The notes beneath the pieces were generated by a model. The model saw only the letters and a program-made list of their open reading frames with translations. It ran no database searches and was not told where the DNA came from. Position numbers and translations under genes: made by a program. Shown here piece after piece: positions 46,666-55,186 of a stretch of DNA of 64,000 nucleotides; within the stretch, counting starts at the first letter, position 1, and every line of letters starts with the position of its first letter. The DNA is from an uncultured Myxococcales bacterium (lineage in GTDB: Bacteria; Myxococcota_A; UBA9042), in the NCBI GenBank assembly GCA_903840165.1, contig CAIMEY010000073.1:62001-126000 (forward strand), written 5' to 3'.

Positions 46666-47076
46666 TCAGGCTGCGAAATCCAACTCGACGCGAATCATCG
46701 CGCCGTGACCGCGCAGGGCCAAGGCCAAATCAACAGCATCGACGCTGCTTTGCGCATCCCGGCGCTGCCAGACCGGGACTTGCAACGCCTCCGCAAGCCG
46801 GCCCAAACCGTGATAGGCATCTAAATGATTGGTCAACACGGCTTCAAGACTGCGGCGGGCCTATGCAGGCGGCTCGCCCTGACCAATTAGGCCAAAGCAG
46901 GAACATCGCGCTAGAAATACTGCATTATCGCGACTGCGGCGGGTCGTGCACTGCACAAACGCCGACACGCGAACGCCACCAGCTTCGACAAGTACAAGTC
47001 CGTTCGAAGATTCATAAATTGCCAAAGCAGTGCCGCTTCTGGCAAGCACAGTGCTCACGGGTGCGGTATTGGCCAT
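46666..47076 (-). pseudogene. hicB-like antitoxin interrupted by an in-frame amber codon
   Basis: One continuous frame of 136 sense codons is broken only by TAG at 46861-46863. Before it the product reads VRVSAFVQ...DNAVFLARCSCFGLIGQGEPPA; after it, in the same frame, ARRSLEAVLTNHLDAYHGLGRLAEAL. Together this matches the HicB core (V-A-V-...-F-ARCP--G---QGDTPEEA-RNL-EAL-L-LE). At the stop the family has Glu, so GAG-to-TAG would explain it. Possible outcomes are a truncated antitoxin, stop-codon readthrough, or a sequence error. The gene sits just upstream of the hicA-like gene. Confidence 0.55.
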
Positions 47077-47307
47077 GACTCATGCTAGAGGGTCAGGGGC
47101 GCGCGTCAAGCACCGGCCTGGCTGCAGATAGGGCGGCCGCGACAACCGCTGAGCGGGAGGATTGCCGCGTTCAACTGGTTGGGGCGAACGTTGACGGCGA
47201 AACCCGTTGAGCGCACCTTTTCCAAGTCGACTTGACGGAAGATCGCTAGGCCCCCCGGCGAATCACGGTATTCCTATTCAAAAACAGCCAGTTAAGGAGG
47301 AGAAGAA

Positions 47308-47897
47308 ATGAAGCAGTTCCTCGCGCTAGTTGGTGCCGCAGTCCTCGGGGCAGTATTCTCACAAATTGCGGTTCAGGCCGCCTATGCCGACCATTCGCCG
47401 CCATGGGCTCAAGTCCTGCGCACTGTCGAGTTTGTTGACGCTGGTGGAAATGCCCGCGCCATGATTGAGGTTGGCAAGGATGGGCGCGTGCACGCGATTG
47501 GCCTCGCCGACCTTGGGGCATCGCCGGTTTCCACTCTACCCGCCCCTGTGACTCCGAGCCCGTCGCGCATGGGGGTTATCCCCCGGCAATCCATAGTGGG
47601 TACGGCGAATTGGGCAACGATGTCAAAGCAGAAGTGGCCAAGGTCGTTTCGCACGCTAGCTCTCAGGTGCAAGCCTGTTACGAACTGGCGCTTCGAACAA
47701 ATCCAGAGGAGGGGGGCAAGGTTACCGTTCATTTCAGACTCGGCACCGCAGCTCTGGTCACTGAGGTCTTCGTCATCGGCGCTCAGGGCACTTTCGCAGC
47801 CTGCATCAAGCAGAAATTCCTCTCAATTCGAGGACTACCGCTTGTTTCCACCCCCACCGAGTTCACCCAATCGTACGTCTTCACAAAGGGCGGCTAG
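47308..47897 (+). pseudogene. Exported AgmX/PglI C-terminal-domain protein, frameshifted
   Basis: Frame one starts at ATG 47308 after GGAGGAG and encodes a signal peptide (FLALVGAAVLGAVFSQIAVQA) and a beta-rich stretch to SPVSTLPAPVTPSPSRMG. Beyond about 47571 the other frame carries the sensible product: GGYPPAIHSGYGELGNDVKAE, then VQACYELALRTNPEEGGKVTVHF and FAACIKQKFLSI, the AgmX/PglI (TonB-C-like) domain common in Myxococcota, ending at TAG 47897. The switch fits loss of one base in the G5 or C5 run at 47571-47584. The whole protein would have about 196 residues. Confidence 0.6.
47571..47584. repeat. Short hairpin GGGGGTTATCCCCC at the frame-switch point
   Basis: Five G, a TTAT loop and five C can pair perfectly. 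It coincides with the place where the reading frame of the surrounding gene changes, and two homopolymers are a usual site of replication slippage or sequencing error. Confidence 0.6.
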
Positions 47898-47972
47898 GTC
47901 GACTGCCGCGAGTAGGTGCCCGCAAATGCCCCCACCCTTGCCCAAAGCGCCCGTCCCCGGGACAATGCTGCC

Positions 47973-50219
47973 ATGCTGTCCTCCTCCCCTTCCCTGCCGC
48001 CCATGCCCGACCTGAGGGTGGCTTGCGTGATCTTGCACGCGCAGGCCGGGGGAGACTTCTTTTCGGACACGGCTTTTGCTTGTCTTGTCGCGGATTTGCG
48101 GGACGCTGGCTTGGGCAGCCAACTCGTTCACATCCACTACGCCCGCGGTGCCGATCCCGAGCCGTTGACAGTGCAGTCGCTGGAATTCCTCAGTAATTTT
48201 CAGCTGATCGTCCTCGATCAGGTCTGGGATCCCCAGTTTATCGCCCGGCTGCAGCATCAGGCAAGCCTGGTAGTGGCTACCGACCCCAACGCCCAGTGGC
48301 CAGGGGTGAGGCCGAACTTCGAATTGGCGCATTTCCTCACGCATCGCAGGCCCTTAGTCGACCTCGCTCTGGCGTTGCGCGACGGAACCGACGTGCTGGA
48401 AGTGGCCAATGTGAACTGGCACGTCAGCGGTGAGGAGTCGCTGCCATCGCGGCGGCAAGAACGTCGCTATCCACATGAACCCCAAGAGCTTTTGCCGTTT
48501 CATCCGGTAGTCGATGCGCAGGTGTTCGGTCAGCCCTTGGCCCAGGACGGTACCGTGCCGCCGGTGCGACGCAGTCTGGAAATCGGCAGTGGCTGTCCGT
48601 ACGCGTTGCCGGCCGAGCAGAATGCCGAGTTCGACGGCCTGGACCTGCAATCAGCTGATATAGCAAGCAAAGGCTGCTCATTTTGCTTTATGGGCGGCGA
48701 TTACCGTTCCTTGCCCGTGGCCCAGGTCGTGGCGCTCAGTATCGCGCAGATTCGCTACTGGCAGAAGCACTTAGCCCGGCTCGATGAAATTATTGTTCGC
48801 GATCAATCGGCCCTGCGCTACCTGCCGGCGCTGATTGAGGCGCTGCTCGCCGCTGGGCTCAAGCCGGTGGGCCTGCTGCTGCCCGGGCGCGGTGACGCAA
48901 TCCTGCGTTATGGTGCGGAGTTGCGCCAAGCCGCTGCCCTGCTGCATGGCACGGGCTCGTGGTTCTGTATCCATCTTATTGGTTTTGAAAGCTTTTCCCG
49001 AACGCAGTTGCAGCGTTACAACAAAGGGGTGACGCCAGAAGAGTATGCATCGGCCCTGGTGCAAATGCGTGAACTAGCTGTTTCTTTTCCGGATAGCTTC
49101 CGGCTCGGCTTGTATGGCGCATCGTCGTTTATCTTGTTCGATCCGTGGGTGACCCTCGCGGAACTGCAAGAAACTGTGGACTTTTGCGAGCATCACGGCG
49201 CTGCTGATTTGGCCCAAGGCCTGACCCTGACGCGCTTACGCCTGTACCCGAATCTGCCCCTGTACTGGAAAGCCAAGAGAGATGCACTGTTGCTAGATGC
49301 CCCTGCACCGAGCGACCGCGGCGCCAGTTTTACCGGCTATAGCGCCGAAGCTACGTGGCGCTACCAGGATCCGCAAATTCAGTGGGTGGAAGATGTGTTA
49401 CGCGTCCTGCATCCGTTGGCGCGGCCCCAGGCTGGGCTGGGACTGCTGGCTGCGCTCCTGCGCCTAGTGCGCCACGGGCCTGAGCGACCGCCGCCCGCGC
49501 TGGTCGCCGCTGAGCTTGCGTCTCTGCGGACTCTGTGGCGAAACCCGGTGCAGTCCGACCGCACCGAGATGAACGCGCGCAAACAACAAGCATCTCGGAC
49601 AGTTGTGGCCGGCAAGGCGTGCAACAACCAGTGTCAGACCTGCATCGCCGATCGCGGTTACCATAGCCAAAATACAACGATTTTGCTGCAGCAGATCGAT
49701 CAAGCCATCGCCGCGCATGGCCGCGTGGTGCTGATGGGCCGCGAGCCCGCCTTGTGGCCGAACCTGGGTGCCTTGCTGCAACACGCCGTGCAAAATCGAG
49801 CCAAGAGCTTGGAATTGGTGACTAATGGTCGCTTTCTAGCCAACCCAGGGGTCGCGGAAAAGCTCAAGCGCGCGGGCCTGGACGCGCTGCTGATCAAGCG
49901 CCATGCCCTGGATGATGCGCAGGAAGATGCGTTCACGCAGGCTCAAGGCGCTGGTGCTCAGTTTTGGCAGGCCTTGGCGCAACTGCGACAGACGCCGTCC
50001 ATTCGTTGGAATTTACTCTGGATTCCCATTGCGTCGGCGACGAGCCAGGGTTTGGCCTTGGCGCAGCGGTGCTTGGACGAAGGCGCGACGGGCATACAAA
50101 TCCATGTTTTGGCAGCGCAATTGGAATTATCCAGCCTGCCGGCTCTTGGGCAAGTCTGCCAAGATGTGCGCGACCTTTGCCAGCTGCGCGGCGCGGCCTT
50201 TGGCATCGACGGCTTCTGA
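47973..50219 (+). CDS. Tandem radical SAM protein with N-terminal B12-binding-like region
   Basis: A protein of about 748 residues. Residues 10-170 (LRVACVILHAQAGGDFFSDTAF, LIVLDQVWDPQF) look like a cobalamin-binding Rossmann fold without a clear DXHXXG. The first radical SAM module has Cys208 in GCPYA and, after 26 residues, Cys235 and Cys238 in KGCSFCFMGGDYR, not the compact CX3CX2C. The second module has canonical Cys550, Cys554, Cys557 in ACNNQCQTC, then VVLMGREPALWP and LVTNGRF. The start is unsure: ATG 47973 or 48003; the frame is open to 47916. The substrate is unknown. It is convergent with yaeQ. Confidence 0.78.
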   Translation: MLSSSPSLPPMPDLRVACVILHAQAGGDFFSDTAFACLVADLRDAGLGSQLVHIHYARGADPEPLTVQSLEFLSNFQLIVLDQVWDPQFIARLQHQASLVVATDPNAQWPGVRPNFELAHFLTHRRPLVDLALALRDGTDVLEVANVNWHVSGEESLPSRRQERRYPHEPQELLPFHPVVDAQVFGQPLAQDGTVPPVRRSLEIGSGCPYALPAEQNAEFDGLDLQSADIASKGCSFCFMGGDYRSLPVAQVVALSIAQIRYWQKHLARLDEIIVRDQSALRYLPALIEALLAAGLKPVGLLLPGRGDAILRYGAELRQAAALLHGTGSWFCIHLIGFESFSRTQLQRYNKGVTPEEYASALVQMRELAVSFPDSFRLGLYGASSFILFDPWVTLAELQETVDFCEHHGAADLAQGLTLTRLRLYPNLPLYWKAKRDALLLDAPAPSDRGASFTGYSAEATWRYQDPQIQWVEDVLRVLHPLARPQAGLGLLAALLRLVRHGPERPPPALVAAELASLRTLWRNPVQSDRTEMNARKQQASRTVVAGKACNNQCQTCIADRGYHSQNTTILLQQIDQAIAAHGRVVLMGREPALWPNLGALLQHAVQNRAKSLELVTNGRFLANPGVAEKLKRAGLDALLIKRHALDDAQEDAFTQAQGAGAQFWQALAQLRQTPSIRWNLLWIPIASATSQGLALAQRCLDEGATGIQIHVLAAQLELSSLPALGQVCQDVRDLCQLRGAAFGIDGF

Positions 50220-50238
50220 CGCGCCCAACCTACACGGA

Positions 50239-50793
50239 CTAGGCTACTTCCCCAATTAGTCTGCGCTCTTGCAAATCTGCTTCGATGGACTGACCGCCGA
50301 CGCCCAGGTACAGGCGGCCGTCACTGCGCGTCAGTTCTAGTGCAATTTCGCGGTCGATCAAGGGTTCCAGGGCCGTCATCAGCGCCGGTGCCAGCGGCCA
50401 TACAGCGATGTCGGCGATGCGGTAAACCCGTTTATTGGCGTATTCCTTTGTAAGTAGGGCCAAATCGACCCAGGTGTACAGGGCAACCCGGCCGGCGGCT
50501 TTGCTGGCTCGGTTGAGGCGGTCGGCCGACGGGGCGCCCACGTCGATCCATGCACGGAGAATTCCCGTGTCATCTTGAACGGATAACGGCGGATCCTCGG
50601 TGGATGACAACCCGCCGCGCGAAAAAGCAATCCCCGGTTCCCATTGCAGGCAATAGGCGATCAGACGCGCCCAGAAATAGCGTGGACTTTCAGAAGGATG
50701 CATCGCCATTCGTAGGTCGAGATCCTGGTAAACGCCACGGTCGACGTCGGCAACCTGGCCACGCACACGCAACACCCGAGCTGACAACGCCAT
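50239..50793 (-). CDS. YaeQ family protein
   Basis: A 184-residue protein matching YaeQ throughout: MALSARVLRVRGQVADVDRGVYQDLDLRMAMHPSES-type start, RLIAYCLQW, GLSSTEDPPL, LRAWIDVGAPSADRL and VALYTW. YaeQ has a nuclease-like (PD-(D/E)XK) fold; its role is not settled. AAGGAG precedes ATG 50793; the longer frame to 50886 is not needed. It ends 19 bp from the convergent radical SAM gene. Confidence 0.9.
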   Translation of the reverse strand: MALSARVLRVRGQVADVDRGVYQDLDLRMAMHPSESPRYFWARLIAYCLQWEPGIAFSRGGLSSTEDPPLSVQDDTGILRAWIDVGAPSADRLNRASKAAGRVALYTWVDLALLTKEYANKRVYRIADIAVWPLAPALMTALEPLIDREIALELTRSDGRLYLGVGGQSIEADLQERRLIGEVA

Positions 50794-51023
50794 TTCACGC
50801 TCCTTGCCGGCGACGGCGGCGGCATCATGACAGGCAAGGCCACCATGTCCAGCACAGTCGCCGTCATAGTTTGCGCAACGCGTCATGCACCGATCTTTCT
50901 TGTTATTTCAAAGGTCTCCCGTTCAGCCATTCGGTCAATGCGCATGGCGTCGACGTCCTGAGCCGTTGACAATGCCGGCCCGTGGCCTTTGCTGGAGCGC
51001 AGCCGCTTTCGGCCAGGAGCCCC

Positions 51024-51395
51024 ATGACACGCCCATTGCTTAGCGAAATAGCCGTTTCTCCTCAAGCCCTTTCCGCCATGAGCGCTTTTCACCCGCACAT
51101 GGTGCAGGAAGTCAGCGCCGCCGTGGCTAAGGACGCCATCGTCGTGGTCGGCATGGCGCAAAATCCCGTGGTCAAGCGCGCCCGCCGCAATCTTGACGCA
51201 GCCGGTCTCAGCTATACCTATTTGGAATACGGTAGTTATGTCAGCCAGTGGAAGCAGCGCCTAGCCGTCAAGCTGTGGTCGGGCTGGCCGACGTTTCCGC
51301 AGGTCTTCGTGCGGGGAACCCTGATCGGCGGCAATCAGGAGCTCGAAGGTGCCCTGCTGGACGGGTCCCTGCGCCAGCGTTTGGCGGACAAGTAA
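51024..51395 (+). CDS. Glutaredoxin-like protein lacking the active-site cysteine
   Basis: A 123-residue thioredoxin-fold protein. The glutaredoxin core is seen in IVVVGMAQNPVVKRARRNLDAAGLSYTYLEYG and GWPTFPQVFVRGTLIGGNQEL (cis-Pro and GGxxEL). The place of the CPYC/CGFS motif reads AQNPVVK, and the whole chain has no Cys. It cannot act as a dithiol or monothiol reductase; a glutathione-binding or structural role is possible. AGGAG lies 4 bp before ATG 51024. Single gene, divergent from yaeQ. Confidence 0.85.
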   Translation: MTRPLLSEIAVSPQALSAMSAFHPHMVQEVSAAVAKDAIVVVGMAQNPVVKRARRNLDAAGLSYTYLEYGSYVSQWKQRLAVKLWSGWPTFPQVFVRGTLIGGNQELEGALLDGSLRQRLADK

Positions 51396-51513
51396 GATTT
51401 TTCCCACAATATTTCAAGCTATTGACGTAGATCTGCGACCGCAGTTGAGTTTCCTGTGTTGACGGCGAAAGTCAAATCGACTATACAGCCTGTCAATCCC
51501 ATCGGCCCCAGCC

Positions 51514-54500
51514 GTGGCGCAGGAACCTACCTTGCAACAAGCAACGCCATCGCCGCACGCCCTGCGGACCGAACCGATTTTCATCGGCCTGGACATCGGC
51601 TCGACTACCGTCAAGGCGGTGGTCGTCGATCCGCTGAATCATGCTGTACTTTGGCATGATTACCAACGTCACCATACGCGGCAGCCGGCGTGCGTGCTCG
51701 AGTTCCTGGCGCGCATCGAAGCTGCTTTTCCCGCCGTGGCCCCCCAGCACGTTCGCATCTTCGTCACAGGCTCGGGTGCGGGCCCGATGGTCGAACCCTT
51801 GGGCGCCAAATTTGTCCAAGAAGTCAATGCAGTAGCGATGGCCGTCGCCGACCTGCACCCGGACGTGCACGCAGTGATCGAACTGGGAGGTCAGGACGCC
51901 AAGATCCTGATTTTACGTGAACATCCGGTGACTGGTGACAAACAAGTCGTTCCTTCGATGAACGACAAATGCGCCAGCGGAACCGGGGCCACCATCGACA
52001 AGTGCTTGATCAAGGCCGGCGTCCCGGCCGAAGTGGCCCGCAATATCATCTTTGATCCTGGAAAGTTGCATCACGTCGCGGCCAAGTGCGGCGTCTTTGC
52101 CGAAACCGACATCGTCAACCTCGTCAAGACGGGCGTCCCGGGCGAGGAAATCCTCAACAGTTTGGCCGATGCCATTGTGATGCAGAACTTGTCGGTGCTG
52201 ACGCGCGGCAACACTTTGAAACCAAATGTTTTACTCCTGGGAGGGCCGAACACGTACCTGCCCTTCCTGGTGGCGTGCTGGCGGCTGCGCATCGCTGAGA
52301 TTTGGCGGGAGCGCGGCGTCGAGGTCCCAGACAGACCGATTGAAGAACTGATTTTTGTTCCACAAAACGCTGACCTCTATGCCGCACTGGGCGCTGTACT
52401 CTTTGGCCAGCAGCAGCCAGAGGGCGTAGGCCAGTACCGCGGTCGTGGGGCGCTGGAGACCTATAGCAGCGAGGGCCGCAAGGCGCGGCTAGCAGGCAAG
52501 GCTGGACCGCCACTCAGTAAATCGCCCGAAGACGCCCTGAAGTTTACAGCGAATTATCGCATCCCGAAGTTCGTTCCGCCCGACCTGCCGCCGGGCAGCA
52601 AAGTGCGGGTGGCGCTGGGGCTTGACGGCGGCTCCACGAGTTCCAAGTGCGTGCTCGTCCAAGAGGATGGCACGGTTTTACTCAAGGAATACCAACTGTC
52701 CAAGGGCAATCCGATCCTGGATTGCCGGGAAATGCTCACGCGCCTGCGCGACAGTGTGCAGCAGCGGCAATGGGACGTTGAAATCATTGGCTTTGGCGTC
52801 ACCGGATACGCGGGACCAGTGCTTGAAAAAGCCTTACTTGCTGACGTACATCTGGTTGAAACTGTGGCGCATCGCATGAGCGCGGTGCATTACTGCGGCG
52901 AAGTCGACGTCATTTGCGATATTGGCGGCCAAGACATCAAGGTGCTCTTTCTCAAGCACGGCGATATCGACAATTTTCGCCTTTCTAATCAATGCTCTGC
53001 GGGAAATGGCATGCTGCTGCAGGCCATGGCGGACCAGTTTGGCGTCGCTGTCACGGACTACGCCGATACTGCGTTTTCAGCCGAGATGAGCCCCGATTTC
53101 TCCTATGGTTGCGCGGTGTTTCTTGACGCTGACCGCGTCAACTTCCAAAAGGAAGGCTTTTCCAAGGAAGAGATGCTCGCGGGCCTGGCGCGGGTTCTGC
53201 CGAAAAACGTTTGGCAATACGTGGTTGGCATTCCGCGGATGGCCGAACTGGGCACGCGCTTTGTGCTGCAAGGGGGCACGCAGTACAACTTGGCAGCGGT
53301 CAAGGCCCAGGTCGACTACATTTGCGAGCGCGTCCCAGGTGCCGAGGTCTTTGTCCATCCACATCCGGGCGAAGCGGGCGCCATCGGCGTGGCCATGGAG
53401 GTTGTACGTCGCTGGCAACGCACTGGAATTGTGCGGTGGGTCGGCCTCGATGCGGCCATCGGCATTCAATACATCTCGCGCACCGACGAGTCCACGCGCT
53501 GCCATTTCTGCCCCAATGACTGCAGCCGCACCTTCATCGATACTTGGACGCCCTCGCACGTTGGCCATGACGGCCAGAGCATCGACGGCGAGAAAGCCCG
53601 CTATATTGCAGGATTTTCGTGCGAGAAGGGCACAGTTGAGGATGAAGCAGCCCTCAAGGCCCTCACCCGCGAACGCGCCCGCTTGCGCAAGGCTTGGCCG
53701 AACTTGGTGGAATGGGAAGCCAAGGAGCTGTTTCGCCACCGCTTTACCCCGCAGGCCTTGCCTCAAGCAGGCAGTGCGCTCGACAGCGAGACCGTCACCA
53801 TCGACCGGCTTTTGCGCAGCAAACGCCAGAAGATCACGCGCGGTTTTGAGCGTTCTTCGGCCCAAGCAGTCGCCCGGCGACAGACGCTACGCATCGGCAT
53901 TCCCAAGGTCCTCAATGTATGGAGCGTGGCACCTTTTCTGCGCACCTACCTAGAAGCGCTTGGAATTGAAAGGCAAAACGTCGTCTTTTCCATCGATTCG
54001 GGCGAGGACATGTGGGCCCGGGGCGGTCGCTATGGCTCGATTGACCCCTGCTTTCCAAGCAAGGTCGCGCAGGCGCATATTCACGACCTCCTCTTCATTC
54101 AAAACGAAGAAAAGCCCATCAATGCCATCTGGTTACCGGCGATTACGCACGTGCCATCACCCCTTGTGGCCGTGATGGACCACGCCAGTTGTCCAATCGT
54201 CCAGGGTGTTTCTGCGGTGATGAAGGCCGCTTTCACCAAGGAAAAAGACTGGTTTGCTGAGAAAAATGTCACCTGGCTGGGACCAGCCATGTCCTTTACC
54301 GAACCTTTTCTCCTACAAGATCAGCTATTTGAGTGCTTTGGCGAATTCTTGGGCATCACACGCGACGAAAATGACTTCGCAACCCAGCAAGCCTGGAAAT
54401 CGATGGATGATTTTGACAAGGAGCGCGAACGCCGGGGCCGCGCCGTCCTCGAAGAAGTGGAGGCCCAAGATGGCGTGGCCCTGCTGGTGCTTGGCCGCCC

Positions 54501-55140
54501 GTACCACAGCGACCCCGGGCTGAACCACGAAGTCCTTCAGGAATTTCAAGCGCTTGGGTATCCAATCCTGTCGATGGGTAGCATCCCTACCGACCGGCAA
54601 TGGCTACACCGCTTCTTTCGCGAAGACTTGGTGACGGGCCTGGGCGACATCTTCGATATTAACGACGTATGGCCTGAGAATTACAGCGTTAACAGCGCCT
54701 ACAAGGTGTGGTGCGCCAAGTTCGCGGCGCGCCACCCCAATGTAGCGGTCCTTGACCTGTCGAGCTTTAAGTGCGGCCATGACTCGCCTATCTATGCGAC
54801 AGTAGACAAGATTCTTGCTGCTTCGCGGACGCCGATGAGCGCCCTGCACGACATCGATGCCAATAAACCCGGCGGATCGATTGGGATTCGCGTGCGTACC
54901 TACGGCTACACATTGGACCGGCACCAAGAGCGGCTGCAGGACTTGTCGCACAAGAAGAAGGCGCTGCAACAGCGAATCGAAGAGAAACGTTTGGAACTGC
55001 TTGAGAAATATCGGGTTCCCGGCCCAGCAGTGGCCCAGGTCGCGACACCCGCGCCCCAGGAACATCGGACGGTTCCCACACGCAAGGCCTGGGTAGCCTT
55101 GAGTTCTTTGGCCCGCAAGGCCAGGGCGTGGGCGCAGTAG
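51514..55140 (+). CDS. Double BcrA/BadF-type activase ATPase of 2-hydroxyacyl-CoA dehydratase type
   Basis: A 1208-residue protein with two tandem ASKHA ATPase domains: about 22-310 (FIGLDIGSTTVKAVVVDP, ELGGQDAKIL, KCGVFAETD) and about 365-640 (VALGLDGGSTSSKCVLVQ, CDIGGQDIKVLFL, SYGCAVFLDADR). A middle motif CHFCPNDCSRTF (about 668) suggests an extra Fe-S site. The C-terminal half, with IGIPKVLNVW and GRPYHSDPGLNHEVLQEF, resembles the DUF2229 region of such activases. Relatives use ATP to drive an electron into a dehydratase cluster. GTG 51514 lacks a clear ribosome binding site; TTG 51532 is an alternative. The partner follows at 55187. Confidence 0.85.
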   Translation: MAQEPTLQQATPSPHALRTEPIFIGLDIGSTTVKAVVVDPLNHAVLWHDYQRHHTRQPACVLEFLARIEAAFPAVAPQHVRIFVTGSGAGPMVEPLGAKFVQEVNAVAMAVADLHPDVHAVIELGGQDAKILILREHPVTGDKQVVPSMNDKCASGTGATIDKCLIKAGVPAEVARNIIFDPGKLHHVAAKCGVFAETDIVNLVKTGVPGEEILNSLADAIVMQNLSVLTRGNTLKPNVLLLGGPNTYLPFLVACWRLRIAEIWRERGVEVPDRPIEELIFVPQNADLYAALGAVLFGQQQPEGVGQYRGRGALETYSSEGRKARLAGKAGPPLSKSPEDALKFTANYRIPKFVPPDLPPGSKVRVALGLDGGSTSSKCVLVQEDGTVLLKEYQLSKGNPILDCREMLTRLRDSVQQRQWDVEIIGFGVTGYAGPVLEKALLADVHLVETVAHRMSAVHYCGEVDVICDIGGQDIKVLFLKHGDIDNFRLSNQCSAGNGMLLQAMADQFGVAVTDYADTAFSAEMSPDFSYGCAVFLDADRVNFQKEGFSKEEMLAGLARVLPKNVWQYVVGIPRMAELGTRFVLQGGTQYNLAAVKAQVDYICERVPGAEVFVHPHPGEAGAIGVAMEVVRRWQRTGIVRWVGLDAAIGIQYISRTDESTRCHFCPNDCSRTFIDTWTPSHVGHDGQSIDGEKARYIAGFSCEKGTVEDEAALKALTRERARLRKAWPNLVEWEAKELFRHRFTPQALPQAGSALDSETVTIDRLLRSKRQKITRGFERSSAQAVARRQTLRIGIPKVLNVWSVAPFLRTYLEALGIERQNVVFSIDSGEDMWARGGRYGSIDPCFPSKVAQAHIHDLLFIQNEEKPINAIWLPAITHVPSPLVAVMDHASCPIVQGVSAVMKAAFTKEKDWFAEKNVTWLGPAMSFTEPFLLQDQLFECFGEFLGITRDENDFATQQAWKSMDDFDKERERRGRAVLEEVEAQDGVALLVLGRPYHSDPGLNHEVLQEFQALGYPILSMGSIPTDRQWLHRFFREDLVTGLGDIFDINDVWPENYSVNSAYKVWCAKFAARHPNVAVLDLSSFKCGHDSPIYATVDKILAASRTPMSALHDIDANKPGGSIGIRVRTYGYTLDRHQERLQDLSHKKKALQQRIEEKRLELLEKYRVPGPAVAQVATPAPQEHRTVPTRKAWVALSSLARKARAWAQ

Positions 55141-55186
55141 GTGACGAGGACAGGTGCGACCCCGTCGCGCCGTTTCAGGAGGAAAG

